Shown: positions 8,216 through 16,781 of the stretch, in pieces
Layout of the letters: each line of letters begins with the position of its first letter
Numbering within the stretch: position 1 is the first letter of the stretch
From: Alcanivorax sp.
Lineage (GTDB): Bacteria > Pseudomonadota > Gammaproteobacteria > Pseudomonadales > Alcanivoracaceae
Reading direction: 5' to 3'
Length of the DNA stretch: 64,000 nucleotides
Assembly: GCF_019431375.1 (NCBI RefSeq)
Contig: NZ_CP080267.1
Location: forward strand, 2,917,933-2,981,932
Made by a program: the position numbers and the translations under genes
Notes under the pieces: model-generated
What the model was told of the DNA's origin: nothing
The model's input: only the letters and a program-made list of their open reading frames with translations
The model's database searches: none

Positions 8216-8503
8216 TCAAGGTTTGCAGCGTAAGTGAATAACAGGAACCTCAATCGCATCCCGCTTCATACTGCGCACCTCCACTTTAAGATCTTTATCG
8301 CCCATCTGACAGAAGGATTTTGCTTGAGAAAGGCTTTTAGCCAAGACCGGCGTGCTTTCGGAAGAGATTGCAAGATTCAGAGAGCGTGCCTGATCAATCA
8401 TTTCATTTGTAACATCATCCGTGTTTGAGTATGGCGGCCGAACTGACGATGAGCAGCCACTGAAAGCTATAATCGACAATATTGATGAAAGAAAGATTCT
8501 CAT
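8216..8503 (-). CDS. Small putative lipoprotein
   Basis: This 95-residue protein begins with a lipoprotein signal (MRIFLSSILSIIAFSGC), whose lipobox FSGC places the lipidated cysteine at residue 17. The rest is polar, with two further cysteines (SFCQMGD and HLRCKP) that could form a disulphide. I do not recognise a family. It lies 27 bases downstream of the alpha/beta hydrolase gene on the same strand, so the two probably form an operon. Base composition is more AT-rich than in the flanking genes. Confidence 0.65.
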   Translation of the reverse strand: MRIFLSSILSIIAFSGCSSSVRPPYSNTDDVTNEMIDQARSLNLAISSESTPVLAKSLSQAKSFCQMGDKDLKVEVRSMKRDAIEVPVIHLRCKP

Positions 8504-8530
8504 GATTAATTCCGAAATATTTTTTATTAT

Positions 8531-9577
8531 CTAAAGAGCACTCACTTTTTGGGGCTCAACGAAACGAGATGATTCTGACTCGGTCATAATATCCAACCAA
8601 TCAATAATATCATCCCAGACGTCTTCCTTGTTGCTATCGTGGAGTGCGCAATGAGAGGCATCCTCATAAAAATGCCACTTTTTCATCTCGCTGGATGGCG
8701 TTTCTTCAATCAATCTCTTCGCCGCTTTGTGAGAAACCAGGTTATCTTCACCGCCTTGAAGAACAATCATTGGTTTGTCGATCTTGTCAAAATTGCTTCG
8801 GATCTCAGCTGACATTTTCTGTAAATTGGTAACGTAGCTTGCCGCAATGGCGGAATGTGTCATGTTGACTTCGTTAGCAACCCACTCTCGAGACCATTCA
8901 TCAAAGATGGCGCGACGCCACATCCATTTTCCTGTTCTCCCTCCCATGGAGTAGATAGGAGCATTGGGGAACAGGCGACCAATAAGACCTGCATGCCAGG
9001 CGAAGCCATTGGCTAACCAGTCAGGCTGGGGGAGAGGGGCTATCTTCAGATTAATCACTACCGGTGGTGCATTGAGTATCAACCCATCGGTGCTGTCGTT
9101 GCCACGAATATCCCATTGCAGGGCGACGGCTGCGCCAAGCGATTCTCCCTGGAGATATACTGGAACATCAGGGTAGCGTCGGCGTACCTCTTCATAGGCC
9201 AGTGACACATCACCGAGGTAATCGTCCGGAGCGCTGGTATAGCCGGCACGACCAAACCCTTGAGACTGACCCCAGCCTCGCATGTCGAAAGCGAACATGG
9301 CGTAGCCATGATCAACAAGGTGATTGGCCCATGGAGCATAGACGCCGGTGTGAGCGGCCGTACCATGGAGGAGAAGGACAATTGCACGAGGTTGGGTCTC
9401 GGCAGGTTCCCACCATTGGCCATAGAGTTTCAGGCCATCATGGGTTTCGAGTACTTTTGTATCACTGGCACCAGGGTAAGCCAGATAAAAGTCCGGGGCG
9501 GGATTCTTTTGCGGCAGAGACGTGCAACCAATCAGCGCCAACATGGGTGCGACAGTGAACAGTGAGGCTTTTTTCAT
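8531..9577 (-). CDS. Lipoprotein alpha/beta hydrolase (monoacylglycerol lipase-like)
   Basis: This 348-residue serine hydrolase has a lipobox at residues 14-18 (ALIGC), so it should be anchored in the inner or outer membrane. The nucleophile elbow is GESLG (144-148, Ser146). The acid and histidine are probably in GGEDNLVS and EDASHCALHD, and the oxyanion segment is LLLHGTAAHTG (69-79). This is the Hydrolase_4 pattern of monoglyceride lipases and lysophospholipases. It is divergent from an AraC regulator, and beyond that lie the four exported-protein genes and the WS/DGAT. A role in hydrolysing extracellular or envelope lipid esters is inferred. Confidence 0.87.
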   Translation of the reverse strand: MKKASLFTVAPMLALIGCTSLPQKNPAPDFYLAYPGASDTKVLETHDGLKLYGQWWEPAETQPRAIVLLLHGTAAHTGVYAPWANHLVDHGYAMFAFDMRGWGQSQGFGRAGYTSAPDDYLGDVSLAYEEVRRRYPDVPVYLQGESLGAAVALQWDIRGNDSTDGLILNAPPVVINLKIAPLPQPDWLANGFAWHAGLIGRLFPNAPIYSMGGRTGKWMWRRAIFDEWSREWVANEVNMTHSAIAASYVTNLQKMSAEIRSNFDKIDKPMIVLQGGEDNLVSHKAAKRLIEETPSSEMKKWHFYEDASHCALHDSNKEDVWDDIIDWLDIMTESESSRFVEPQKVSAL

Positions 9578-9847
9578 TATGAATAGTCTTTTTGTTTTTC
9601 TGCGTAGTCATGCATTAACGAGGAATAGTCACAAATTCTAGCTCTTGATGTCTAATAATCGAATAGGAATGACTTGCGGTGGCAATATTTGCCGCAATAG
9701 GGACACAAAAAGCCGCAACCATGTCATTGTGAGCCAAAGTTGGCATTGTATACTGTGTGAAAACAAGAATATCTCAATGTTTATCGGCCATTCGGAAAAG
9801 ATTGTGTCGATGGCTACCTGAATACCTTTGAGCGGTGCTTGAAAGCT
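9578..9847. promoter_or_regulatory. Divergent promoter region between hydrolase and AraC regulator
   Basis: This 270-base AT-rich region lies between the minus-strand hydrolase and the plus-strand regulator. It should contain both promoters. I see no open frame in it and no operator I would call. Confidence 0.5.
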
Positions 9848-10867
9848 ATGACCGAAGAGACTTTTGTCACCGGAATCGCATTATCTCAATGGGCGCATGG
9901 TGCCGCGAGGCTGGGTCTTCCTTCACTTGATATTATGAAGCGGTGCGATCTTGATCCTTTGTGTCTGGGGGATCTGGGAAGAAAAATACCGCTTTCGACG
10001 TTTGAAAATTTCATGCTTGAGCTGATTCTGGTTTCCGGGGATGAACTGTTGGGGTTGCACATCGGACAACAGATTATGCCAGCGCTTTATGGCTCGCTAT
10101 CAATGGTTGTTCTAAGTGCGGACAGCCTTGAGGATGGGTTTAGAATGGCCGCCAGGTACGCGCCTATGGTTGTGGGAAACGCTGGGGGTGTAGAGATCAG
10201 AGAAGATGACAATGACAAGCTTTTTATCGGTCTTCTCGCGCACAAAAATGCGGTGGTAAGGCGGCACTGGATCGAATCCGTAGCCGCCTTGATTATCAAG
10301 GCCGCAAAATTCATGTTTCCCTCTTTCTCGCCCGAATGCCTCTACTTTGAGCATGCACCAACATCGAAACATATGGAAAAGTCATTGCTTGAATATTTTC
10401 GCTGCCCTATTCAATTTGGGGCAAGCTTTAATGGGGCAAGATTTGATGCAAAAAAGATGGCCGGTTATGTGAATGGCTATGGGAAATATAGTATGGAAAT
10501 AGCAAGCAAGCTGGCCGACCAGCAGCTTGAAGATCAAAAAATACAGCAAACGTTTATCGACAGAATAAAAATTCAAATCCGTGATCTTATCGGTACTACA
10601 TCACCACGCAGGGAGGTCGTTGCTGAGCGGCTGGGTATTTCGCCAAGAACCCTTGATAGGCGCCTCTCTAGCGCTGGCTATAGCTGGCAAGAGTTGATAG
10701 ATGCTATCCGCAGCCAGCTTGCGTATGAGTATCTCTCTAAATCCGAAGAAAATATTGCTGATATAGCCCACCGGATTGGTTTTTCTGATGTCAGGGCTTT
10801 CCAGCGTCGGTTTCGGAAGTGGAGTGGTGTGTCACCAAACGAATATCGAAAATCCTTTAAGCGTTAG
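9848..10867 (+). CDS. AraC-family regulator (OruR type) of the exported-protein cluster
   Basis: This 339-residue protein has the same organisation as the regulator at 7100. The N-terminal ligand-type domain contains MPALYGSLSMVVLSADSLEDG. The C-terminal double helix-turn-helix has VVAERLGISPRTLDRRLSSA and IGFSDVRAFQRRFRKWSG as recognition segments. The ATG at 9848 was chosen over a TTG three codons earlier; neither has a strong ribosome site. It sits between the divergent hydrolase and the downstream plus-strand operon (11020-18137), so it is the obvious candidate to control both. The gene is noticeably AT-richer than most of the window. Confidence 0.87.
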   Translation: MTEETFVTGIALSQWAHGAARLGLPSLDIMKRCDLDPLCLGDLGRKIPLSTFENFMLELILVSGDELLGLHIGQQIMPALYGSLSMVVLSADSLEDGFRMAARYAPMVVGNAGGVEIREDDNDKLFIGLLAHKNAVVRRHWIESVAALIIKAAKFMFPSFSPECLYFEHAPTSKHMEKSLLEYFRCPIQFGASFNGARFDAKKMAGYVNGYGKYSMEIASKLADQQLEDQKIQQTFIDRIKIQIRDLIGTTSPRREVVAERLGISPRTLDRRLSSAGYSWQELIDAIRSQLAYEYLSKSEENIADIAHRIGFSDVRAFQRRFRKWSGVSPNEYRKSFKR

Positions 10868-11019
10868 CCTTTCTCCTCCCGCCTTACCTTTTTATCAGAG
10901 CCAGGTTTTGCCAGTTTTGCCGCTTCTGTGGCGATATCAACCATGTTCCTATGGTCTAAAAAAAATAACAATTACGGCAGATATACAAATAACAATGAAT
11001 GGTTACGTAGGCAAAGCCG

Positions 11020-12513
11020 ATGCCGATTTGCAAAAGGGTTGCTTCCTTTTTCCTTGCACTATGCTTTCAGACTTTTGCCACAGCCGGACTTCACCCTCTC
11101 TCTGAAGAAGAAATGTCTGATGTCAGCGGTGCGGGTATTTCCGTGGCTCTGGACAATTTCATGTTTTCGATGTCACCGACCAGCTATTTTGAGCAGGTTG
11201 GTAGCTCGCCATCAGGAAACTGTTCAGGTTATGGCAGTGTGTCCGGTAACACAAACTGCTGGCGTCGGGGCGACCTGCGTTGGTATGGGCTCAATATCAG
11301 TGGCGCGTCCGGCCTTGGGAGTCATTGGGATGGCACTGCCTGCGATGCTGGTTCGTCAGGTTGTCCTCGTGGTGGAAAAATTGAATGGTTCTCTCCATTC
11401 GACAACCCTTACACAATGCGGGCATGGTCGCCTGAAGGCATAGACTACAGCGGTGAGACAGTTAACACGGATTCCGCCAATCCGGACAAGTCTATCTATG
11501 AATTTCTCGCGCCGACCCGGCAGCCAGATTATACCTTTTCTTTCTGGGGTGAGATTGAGGCTGGCGCTACTCGCAATGCCGCTACCCAGACATTATCTCA
11601 GGGAACCGGTGTCGCTAATGGTGGCGGCCTATTAAAAACCCAGACGCTGATCCGTGGCAATGCCGCCGGCAGTGTATTTCGTCTGTTTCAGTTCACGGAC
11701 CCGGCACGTGAAACTTTCGCGATGTTTTACCACAGCTATCTGCGAGGGGACTTTCGCTTCAGTGTCGCTCAGGAAAACGCTGGTGGTGACACTATTGGTA
11801 CACCACCCTTTTTTGATCAAGGAGAGGGGCTTCATTTTCGAAATGTAGAGGCCTTCCTTCCGTTGGGACAACTCTATTATCAGGCGTTTGTGCTGGGGCC
11901 TGTTGGCACAAATGGCAATTTCTTCCTTGAACTGACACGCATCCCTGATCAGCCAAATGTCTACCAAACGCATTACAGCTTCCTGAATGGCGACAGCCGT
12001 GGCTATGAAACGGCGCGCTGGGCCGTGCAGAACTGGAATCAACCCTGCACTGACGCACGTTGCGAACAATATCGCCAGACCCACGGTTATGTTCGTTATG
12101 GTGACTGGTACCCAGCTTCAGCAGGCTGGAGTGAACCTGTGGGAGCGACCAGGGAAGCCGTCGACTCAACGGAAGATGGCATTTTCTTCCGAGCATGCGA
12201 CGCTTGCGGCTCCTTCAATGCCTTCGCGAATCGTGCCGTGACCATCGATAAACGTGGCACTACGGCAAGCATGCACAAGACACAGAATTATAACTGTAAT
12301 GGCAGTGGAAGCTGTTCAGTCAGTACCACGAACAGAAGCTATGGAACCAGCTATTACACTATTCCGCTGGGGCCGGGGGGGCCGGTTTCCAATCAGGGGG
12401 GGGATAACAGCCTCTATTACAGCACCCGGACCGCGAACCTGGGGTCTGCCCGCATTGAAGGCTTAATGATAAATCAGCTTCGTCTTGAAAGTTGTCAGCC
12501 GGGGATTTGCTGA
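11020..12513 (+). CDS. Exported protein with LSEEEMSDVSGAG motif (cluster gene 1)
   Basis: This 497-residue protein has a signal peptide (residues 1-22, ending FATA) directly followed by LHPLSEEEMSDVSGAG, a motif shared by the next three gene products. The mature part is rich in Gly, Ser, Asn and aromatic residues and looks beta-rich. Cysteines occur in close pairs (CDAGSSGC, CTDARCEQ, ACDACGS, NCNGSGSC), and the protein ends ESCQPGIC. I do not recognise a catalytic motif. From memory the N-terminal motif resembles proteins annotated FilA or DUF6160 in Acinetobacter and relatives; that naming is uncertain. Its stop codon overlaps the start of the next gene (TGATG), indicating translational coupling. 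A cell-surface role is inference. Confidence 0.8.
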   Translation: MPICKRVASFFLALCFQTFATAGLHPLSEEEMSDVSGAGISVALDNFMFSMSPTSYFEQVGSSPSGNCSGYGSVSGNTNCWRRGDLRWYGLNISGASGLGSHWDGTACDAGSSGCPRGGKIEWFSPFDNPYTMRAWSPEGIDYSGETVNTDSANPDKSIYEFLAPTRQPDYTFSFWGEIEAGATRNAATQTLSQGTGVANGGGLLKTQTLIRGNAAGSVFRLFQFTDPARETFAMFYHSYLRGDFRFSVAQENAGGDTIGTPPFFDQGEGLHFRNVEAFLPLGQLYYQAFVLGPVGTNGNFFLELTRIPDQPNVYQTHYSFLNGDSRGYETARWAVQNWNQPCTDARCEQYRQTHGYVRYGDWYPASAGWSEPVGATREAVDSTEDGIFFRACDACGSFNAFANRAVTIDKRGTTASMHKTQNYNCNGSGSCSVSTTNRSYGTSYYTIPLGPGGPVSNQGGDNSLYYSTRTANLGSARIEGLMINQLRLESCQPGIC

Positions 12514-13163
12514 TGGGAAACCATGTGTTGCTTTTCATGGCTTTGATGGTCTCGTCAAGTTTTAAGGCTAACGCCGATACGCTTAAGCCGATGGACGATA
12601 GCGAATTATCAGCGGTTACAGGCCAGGACAGTGTCCAGCTGACACTAAAGTTGCGTAATAACACCGACGAATCCAATAACCCCATTTCGTGCGATGGCCT
12701 TCTCAATCCCTGTCGAATGGGCATTGAATTTTCCAGCTATGACGGTGTATGGCTGATGCTCAAGGATTATTACGGCACCATGGAAGTTAATGATATCCGC
12801 ATAGAAAGTGGATCTTTGAGCGATGCCAATACCGCCTACTTCGATCCGGAACGATTCTTGTCAGTGGATGGTACGGATACCAGTAATGATGCGGATTGCT
12901 TGCTGGAGGGTTGCAATCCCGCGGGTTTGGCCGCGTTAAAGTTGTCTTATCCGCTCAACAAGGATGTTGGTGTTTACAACGATTTCAACATCTTCATGAA
13001 TGTAGGTCGTGTCGCTCTGGAATTCGATTCCCTGGGTACGCCGGGTTACATGCGTGATGCCGCCACAGGAAGTGTGCTGGGCTACCGTTTTTCGGATAGC
13101 ACGGGTTTAAATGCGCCGGCCAGAATGCGCTTTGATGGAGACGCTTATGTCTTTGGTTTCTAG
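12513..13163 (+). CDS. Exported protein with MDDSELSAVTGQD motif (cluster gene 2)
   Basis: This 216-residue protein has a signal peptide ending near KANA (residue 23), followed by LKPMDDSELSAVTGQDS, the shared cluster motif. The remainder is acidic and Asn/Asp-rich and ends in AYVFGF. A terminal phenylalanine is typical of outer-membrane beta-barrel signals, but I cannot count enough amphipathic strands to claim a barrel. The start at 12513 overlaps the previous stop and gives a proper signal peptide; the longer upstream frame would not. Its 3' end overlaps the next gene by 17 bases. Confidence 0.78.
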   Translation: MGNHVLLFMALMVSSSFKANADTLKPMDDSELSAVTGQDSVQLTLKLRNNTDESNNPISCDGLLNPCRMGIEFSSYDGVWLMLKDYYGTMEVNDIRIESGSLSDANTAYFDPERFLSVDGTDTSNDADCLLEGCNPAGLAALKLSYPLNKDVGVYNDFNIFMNVGRVALEFDSLGTPGYMRDAATGSVLGYRFSDSTGLNAPARMRFDGDAYVFGF

Positions 13164-14505
13164 TCCGTTCAAAGTGGCATTTATTATCGCGAACGTTTTG
13201 GTGTCGGGGTTGGCGCTTGGTGCACTTAAGCCTATTAGTGACAATGAATTAGGCGATGTTGTGGCGCAGAGTGGAGGATTGTTTATTTCTGACCATATTG
13301 CGCCGAATGAACTCACGGGAGCACCTGGCGACGGGTCAGCTAATTTCGATTTTTATCGAATGGGCCTTGATGTGAAAATGGACATGAATCTGAACATGGC
13401 CAAATTCCAGTTAGGCTGTGGGGGGGTCAATGATCTTCTCACCACATCGCCGGCATGTGATATCGATATCGATTATTTGAGTTTCATGGGAATCAACAAT
13501 GAAGGTGACTTTCCGTCACTGGATGGGCCCGACAGCACCTTCGATTTGATTCGACCCTATATTGAGTTGGCAATAAAGAACGATGACAGTCCTACCCTGC
13601 GTGAAGTGGTTGGGCTAAAGATAGGGGGACAGAAGATTAACGGTGCCCTGTCCATCGGGCGTGACTATACGGGTGTGGGAAAGCCGACAGAGGGTTTTGT
13701 GGGCCCCGGCCTGGAGAGCAATCTGACCAATCAGGAAACAGGCGCTGCCTGTAATCCCAATGCGACCGTCGGTTCAGGTGTGGTGGGCTGCCATTCAGGG
13801 ATTAACAGTGTCTCGGGCTTTCTTTCCCTGGAGCTTTCGGCGGCAATGCGTGCCAGGGCTCGCCTGGCCGGCTTTATCAACGCGGATCTGAATACCTGTT
13901 TTGGGCGGATGAATCCTTCCCAATACGGCTGTAATCCAAGCACCACTCCTTTTCTGGTTGAGGCGGGGGGGACGCGAATGCAGCAGTTGCATGTGGCGGC
14001 TGCGCGACTGGAAGTCGATAATATCGATCTTGGCTGTACGATCTGGAATTTTCTTGTCTGCAGTCCCGCACAATTGGTTGCCAATGCTATCGTTGATGAA
14101 GGCTATGGCCAATTGATCGTCGATCTCAAACAGGTGCACTACCTGCTGACCCCGAACACTGAGAATTTTTTCATCTCGTTGCAGCGGGAGAAAGTGGCCT
14201 GGCCCAATTACAGCAAGACAACACCACCTGCCAATATTCCTTTCGATATTTGTAATCCCGCCTACGGGCAAACCACATCCCGTTGTGGCAGTGCGTACTC
14301 ACCGACGGCAAACACCGGATGGTGGTTGAATGCGCCGGGAGCCAAGATTCTGAACATCAACCCGCCAAATCGACTTGACGTTGGTAATTTGAGTCTGGGA
14401 GACGTGATTAGCCTGTTGGGCCCAGAGGGCCGGCTGCTGATCGAGACCCCCAAAGTGGATCTGCCAAGGGTTGGCAACTGCCATGGCAGTGCCATGTTCT
14501 GTTGA
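13147..14505 (+). CDS. Exported protein with ISDNELGDVVAQSG motif (cluster gene 3)
   Basis: This 452-residue protein has a signal peptide (hydrophobic region about residues 9-26) followed by LKPISDNELGDVVAQSG, the most diverged form of the cluster motif. The body has alternating hydrophobic residues and paired cysteines, and ends GNCHGSAMFC, which recalls the ESCQPGIC end of gene 1. The start at 13147 is preceded by GGAG at 7 bases; earlier in-frame ATGs at 13111 and 13135 would put charged residues before the signal. The function is unknown. Overlap with gene 2 and 10-base spacing to gene 4 imply one transcript. Confidence 0.78.
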   Translation: MSLVSSPFKVAFIIANVLVSGLALGALKPISDNELGDVVAQSGGLFISDHIAPNELTGAPGDGSANFDFYRMGLDVKMDMNLNMAKFQLGCGGVNDLLTTSPACDIDIDYLSFMGINNEGDFPSLDGPDSTFDLIRPYIELAIKNDDSPTLREVVGLKIGGQKINGALSIGRDYTGVGKPTEGFVGPGLESNLTNQETGAACNPNATVGSGVVGCHSGINSVSGFLSLELSAAMRARARLAGFINADLNTCFGRMNPSQYGCNPSTTPFLVEAGGTRMQQLHVAAARLEVDNIDLGCTIWNFLVCSPAQLVANAIVDEGYGQLIVDLKQVHYLLTPNTENFFISLQREKVAWPNYSKTTPPANIPFDICNPAYGQTTSRCGSAYSPTANTGWWLNAPGAKILNINPPNRLDVGNLSLGDVISLLGPEGRLLIETPKVDLPRVGNCHGSAMFC

Positions 14506-14515
14506 GGGAATGGTG

Positions 14516-16645
14516 ATGCGTCTATATGCAGGCTTATTTTGTCTGGTGTCTTTTTCAGCGCAAGCCATGGAGTCGCTGGATGATGCAAGCCTGTCCGGCA
14601 TATCTGGCGCCGATGGACTGACGGTGACGCTGGATAGCCCTGCAGGTATCTCAGCGAACCAGCTCCAGTGGATCACTGACGATGCCGGACTCAACAATGG
14701 CAGTTGCAGCGGCGGTATTGAGGATCAGCACGCCTGCACCCTTATCAATGACCTGTCACTGGCTGGGGAGGGCGGCCCCCTGAGCATTGAGCAACAGTGG
14801 GACGTGGGCTCTGATCTGTCAGGGAACCCCTATCTTGGCCTATATAGCTCATGGGGCTCGGCAGCGACTCCGGTAAAGCTGACACTGGGCGCGATGACAT
14901 TCAATACCGCTAACTGGAATGCCACGGCTAACTCACTGGGCCAGCTGGCGGTGCTGTCCAATGGCAGTCTGTCGCTGGAAAATCGCGGGGGCCTGTTTAA
15001 TCAAGGCGGAAACTTCGCCAGTTTTCAGTTGCAAAGCGAAGGGGATCTGATTTATCGCCAAGGCGGAGCGGGTAGCCCGGAATTAAGCCTCGCCAACATG
15101 GTGTTCGATTACGGTTTTACCAATGGCGCGGCGGGAGGGCATAACCCGTCAACTGGTACGGTAGGTATTTCCAGTGATGGCCTCAGGTTCGCTAGCCCTT
15201 ACGCAAATATGAATCTTGGCTTTGATGTAGCGTACAAAGGCAATCCGTCAGATTTTGATCGCGGTAGCCGGAGCCATCTGATCCATATGGGGTGGCTCGG
15301 TGGGCTGGTCAACCCAGAGGTTGTGATTGGAGGGGGCGGCTTTAGTTATGGCAGCTACTCATCAGGCGCAAACAGTTACCAGGATTACGATGGCAGTGTA
15401 ACGGGTACTCGCACGCAGGGCTTGAACTTGCTTTTTCAAAACGACCTGGACTCCGACTTTGCCCTGATTGTGGGTGAAGGCGGCGGTAATCGAACCCATG
15501 CCAGTTTTACCCGGTGGAGAAAACTGGGTCCCGGGTCCGGGCCGATGCTGAACTTCCCCCTGATATTTGATGTGGCTCAGGGCGGCAGCGGGCCTCAGGG
15601 GCTGTGTGTTGGCGCGGCGACGGCGGGCATTCTAATGAATTGTGCGGCGGCGGGGGGAGAGTGGATTGACAGTGATCCGCCCGGTGACGGGGATGCAGCC
15701 TTTGCCGTGCTGTTGCGCGATGCGCACCTCAGGGCTTATCCCACCCAGGTTCAGGTGGTTGACCCGCTGGCGGGAGGTGTTGTGACACCGCTGGATTGGG
15801 GGGTTGCCTTTACCTATGGAAAGCTGGACGCGGATATCTTCATAAGGCCCGAAGGGCCGGGTGGAAGTGCCACGGGATTGCAGGCCGATATCTCTTTGGT
15901 GGCGCAGTCGCCTGATGCCTGGCGGCGTGCGAACAGTGCAGACCCTGCTGTAAGGAAAACGGCAGGAGCCGGCTGGGAGCGCAATACCCATGTCATGATT
16001 ATGGATAGTTCAACCAATCAAGGCATCGGGTTTGTCAATGGAGACATTATCTGGACAGCAAGAGATCTTTATCTGCGGGTCACAGATGGAGACAGCGCCT
16101 ACCCCGGCTTGCCGGGAGGGTTGTGGCTGCAGTCAGACAGTCGCATGAACTATCGTTTCCGGGGCATTTTCGGCGGCGGTGACATGAGTGATCTCAGTTA
16201 CACCGCGCTGACCAAATTGTCACTGGCGGACATTAATCTCTCTACCGACCAGTTTATTTTCGTCCTGAACCCCCTTGTCGTTGGTGCCAATGGTGATGCC
16301 CCGATCGGCTTCAATGGGTTGCTGAATTTCGATGGCAATGCCTTTATGCGGTTCGGTGAAATTTCCAGCCCCCAATCCCAATTCTTCATTGATCAGGTGC
16401 AAGGTTCGATTGCATGGCGGGAGGGGAGTGTTTCGCTGGTTTCAGGCCAGAACACCACGAGTGGCAACCCTGAGGTAGCGGTAAAAAATCATATCGATCT
16501 TGGCCAGTCTGCCGGCGCCAATTTCGGTGGGGCGGCAGGCAACCCACTGATTGGAAGAGTAGGGTTTGGTACCGAAGATTTTGGCAGATTAGCCTTCCCG
16601 GAAGGAGTCTGGCACAGCGAGATCAGGCTTGCCATTCCTCAATGA
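14516..16645 (+). CDS. Large exported protein with LDDASLSGISGADG motif (cluster gene 4)
   Basis: This 709-residue protein begins with a short signal peptide (MRLYAGLFCLVSFSAQA), followed by MESLDDASLSGISGADGLTV, the cluster motif. The long Gly/Asn/Ser-rich body with regular hydrophobic alternation suggests a beta-solenoid or beta-sandwich surface protein; it ends SEIRLAIPQ. The start at 14516 is set by GAGGGA at 6 bases, while the ATG at 14510 is too close to that site. No enzymatic motif is visible. It is the last of the four, 136 bases before the WS/DGAT gene. An adhesin-like or lipid-binding surface role is speculative. Confidence 0.78.
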   Translation: MRLYAGLFCLVSFSAQAMESLDDASLSGISGADGLTVTLDSPAGISANQLQWITDDAGLNNGSCSGGIEDQHACTLINDLSLAGEGGPLSIEQQWDVGSDLSGNPYLGLYSSWGSAATPVKLTLGAMTFNTANWNATANSLGQLAVLSNGSLSLENRGGLFNQGGNFASFQLQSEGDLIYRQGGAGSPELSLANMVFDYGFTNGAAGGHNPSTGTVGISSDGLRFASPYANMNLGFDVAYKGNPSDFDRGSRSHLIHMGWLGGLVNPEVVIGGGGFSYGSYSSGANSYQDYDGSVTGTRTQGLNLLFQNDLDSDFALIVGEGGGNRTHASFTRWRKLGPGSGPMLNFPLIFDVAQGGSGPQGLCVGAATAGILMNCAAAGGEWIDSDPPGDGDAAFAVLLRDAHLRAYPTQVQVVDPLAGGVVTPLDWGVAFTYGKLDADIFIRPEGPGGSATGLQADISLVAQSPDAWRRANSADPAVRKTAGAGWERNTHVMIMDSSTNQGIGFVNGDIIWTARDLYLRVTDGDSAYPGLPGGLWLQSDSRMNYRFRGIFGGGDMSDLSYTALTKLSLADINLSTDQFIFVLNPLVVGANGDAPIGFNGLLNFDGNAFMRFGEISSPQSQFFIDQVQGSIAWREGSVSLVSGQNTTSGNPEVAVKNHIDLGQSAGANFGGAAGNPLIGRVGFGTEDFGRLAFPEGVWHSEIRLAIPQ

Positions 16646-16781
16646 CATGGCGCCAAGAGACATTGGTGGCTGTATTCTTTTATAGCTCAGCTACAAACTT
16701 CCAACGAAACACTCTGGGAAATGCATGGTGACCCCAGTCATCATGGGCGAAGAATAATAAGTGAATTTTCAGGAGAGTTCG

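Noticed and set aside
11020..16645. Reading the shared VSGxxG motif as a double-glycine bacteriocin leader
   Set aside because: The proteins are 216-709 residues with Sec-type signal peptides before the motif, and no peptidase-ABC exporter is nearby.
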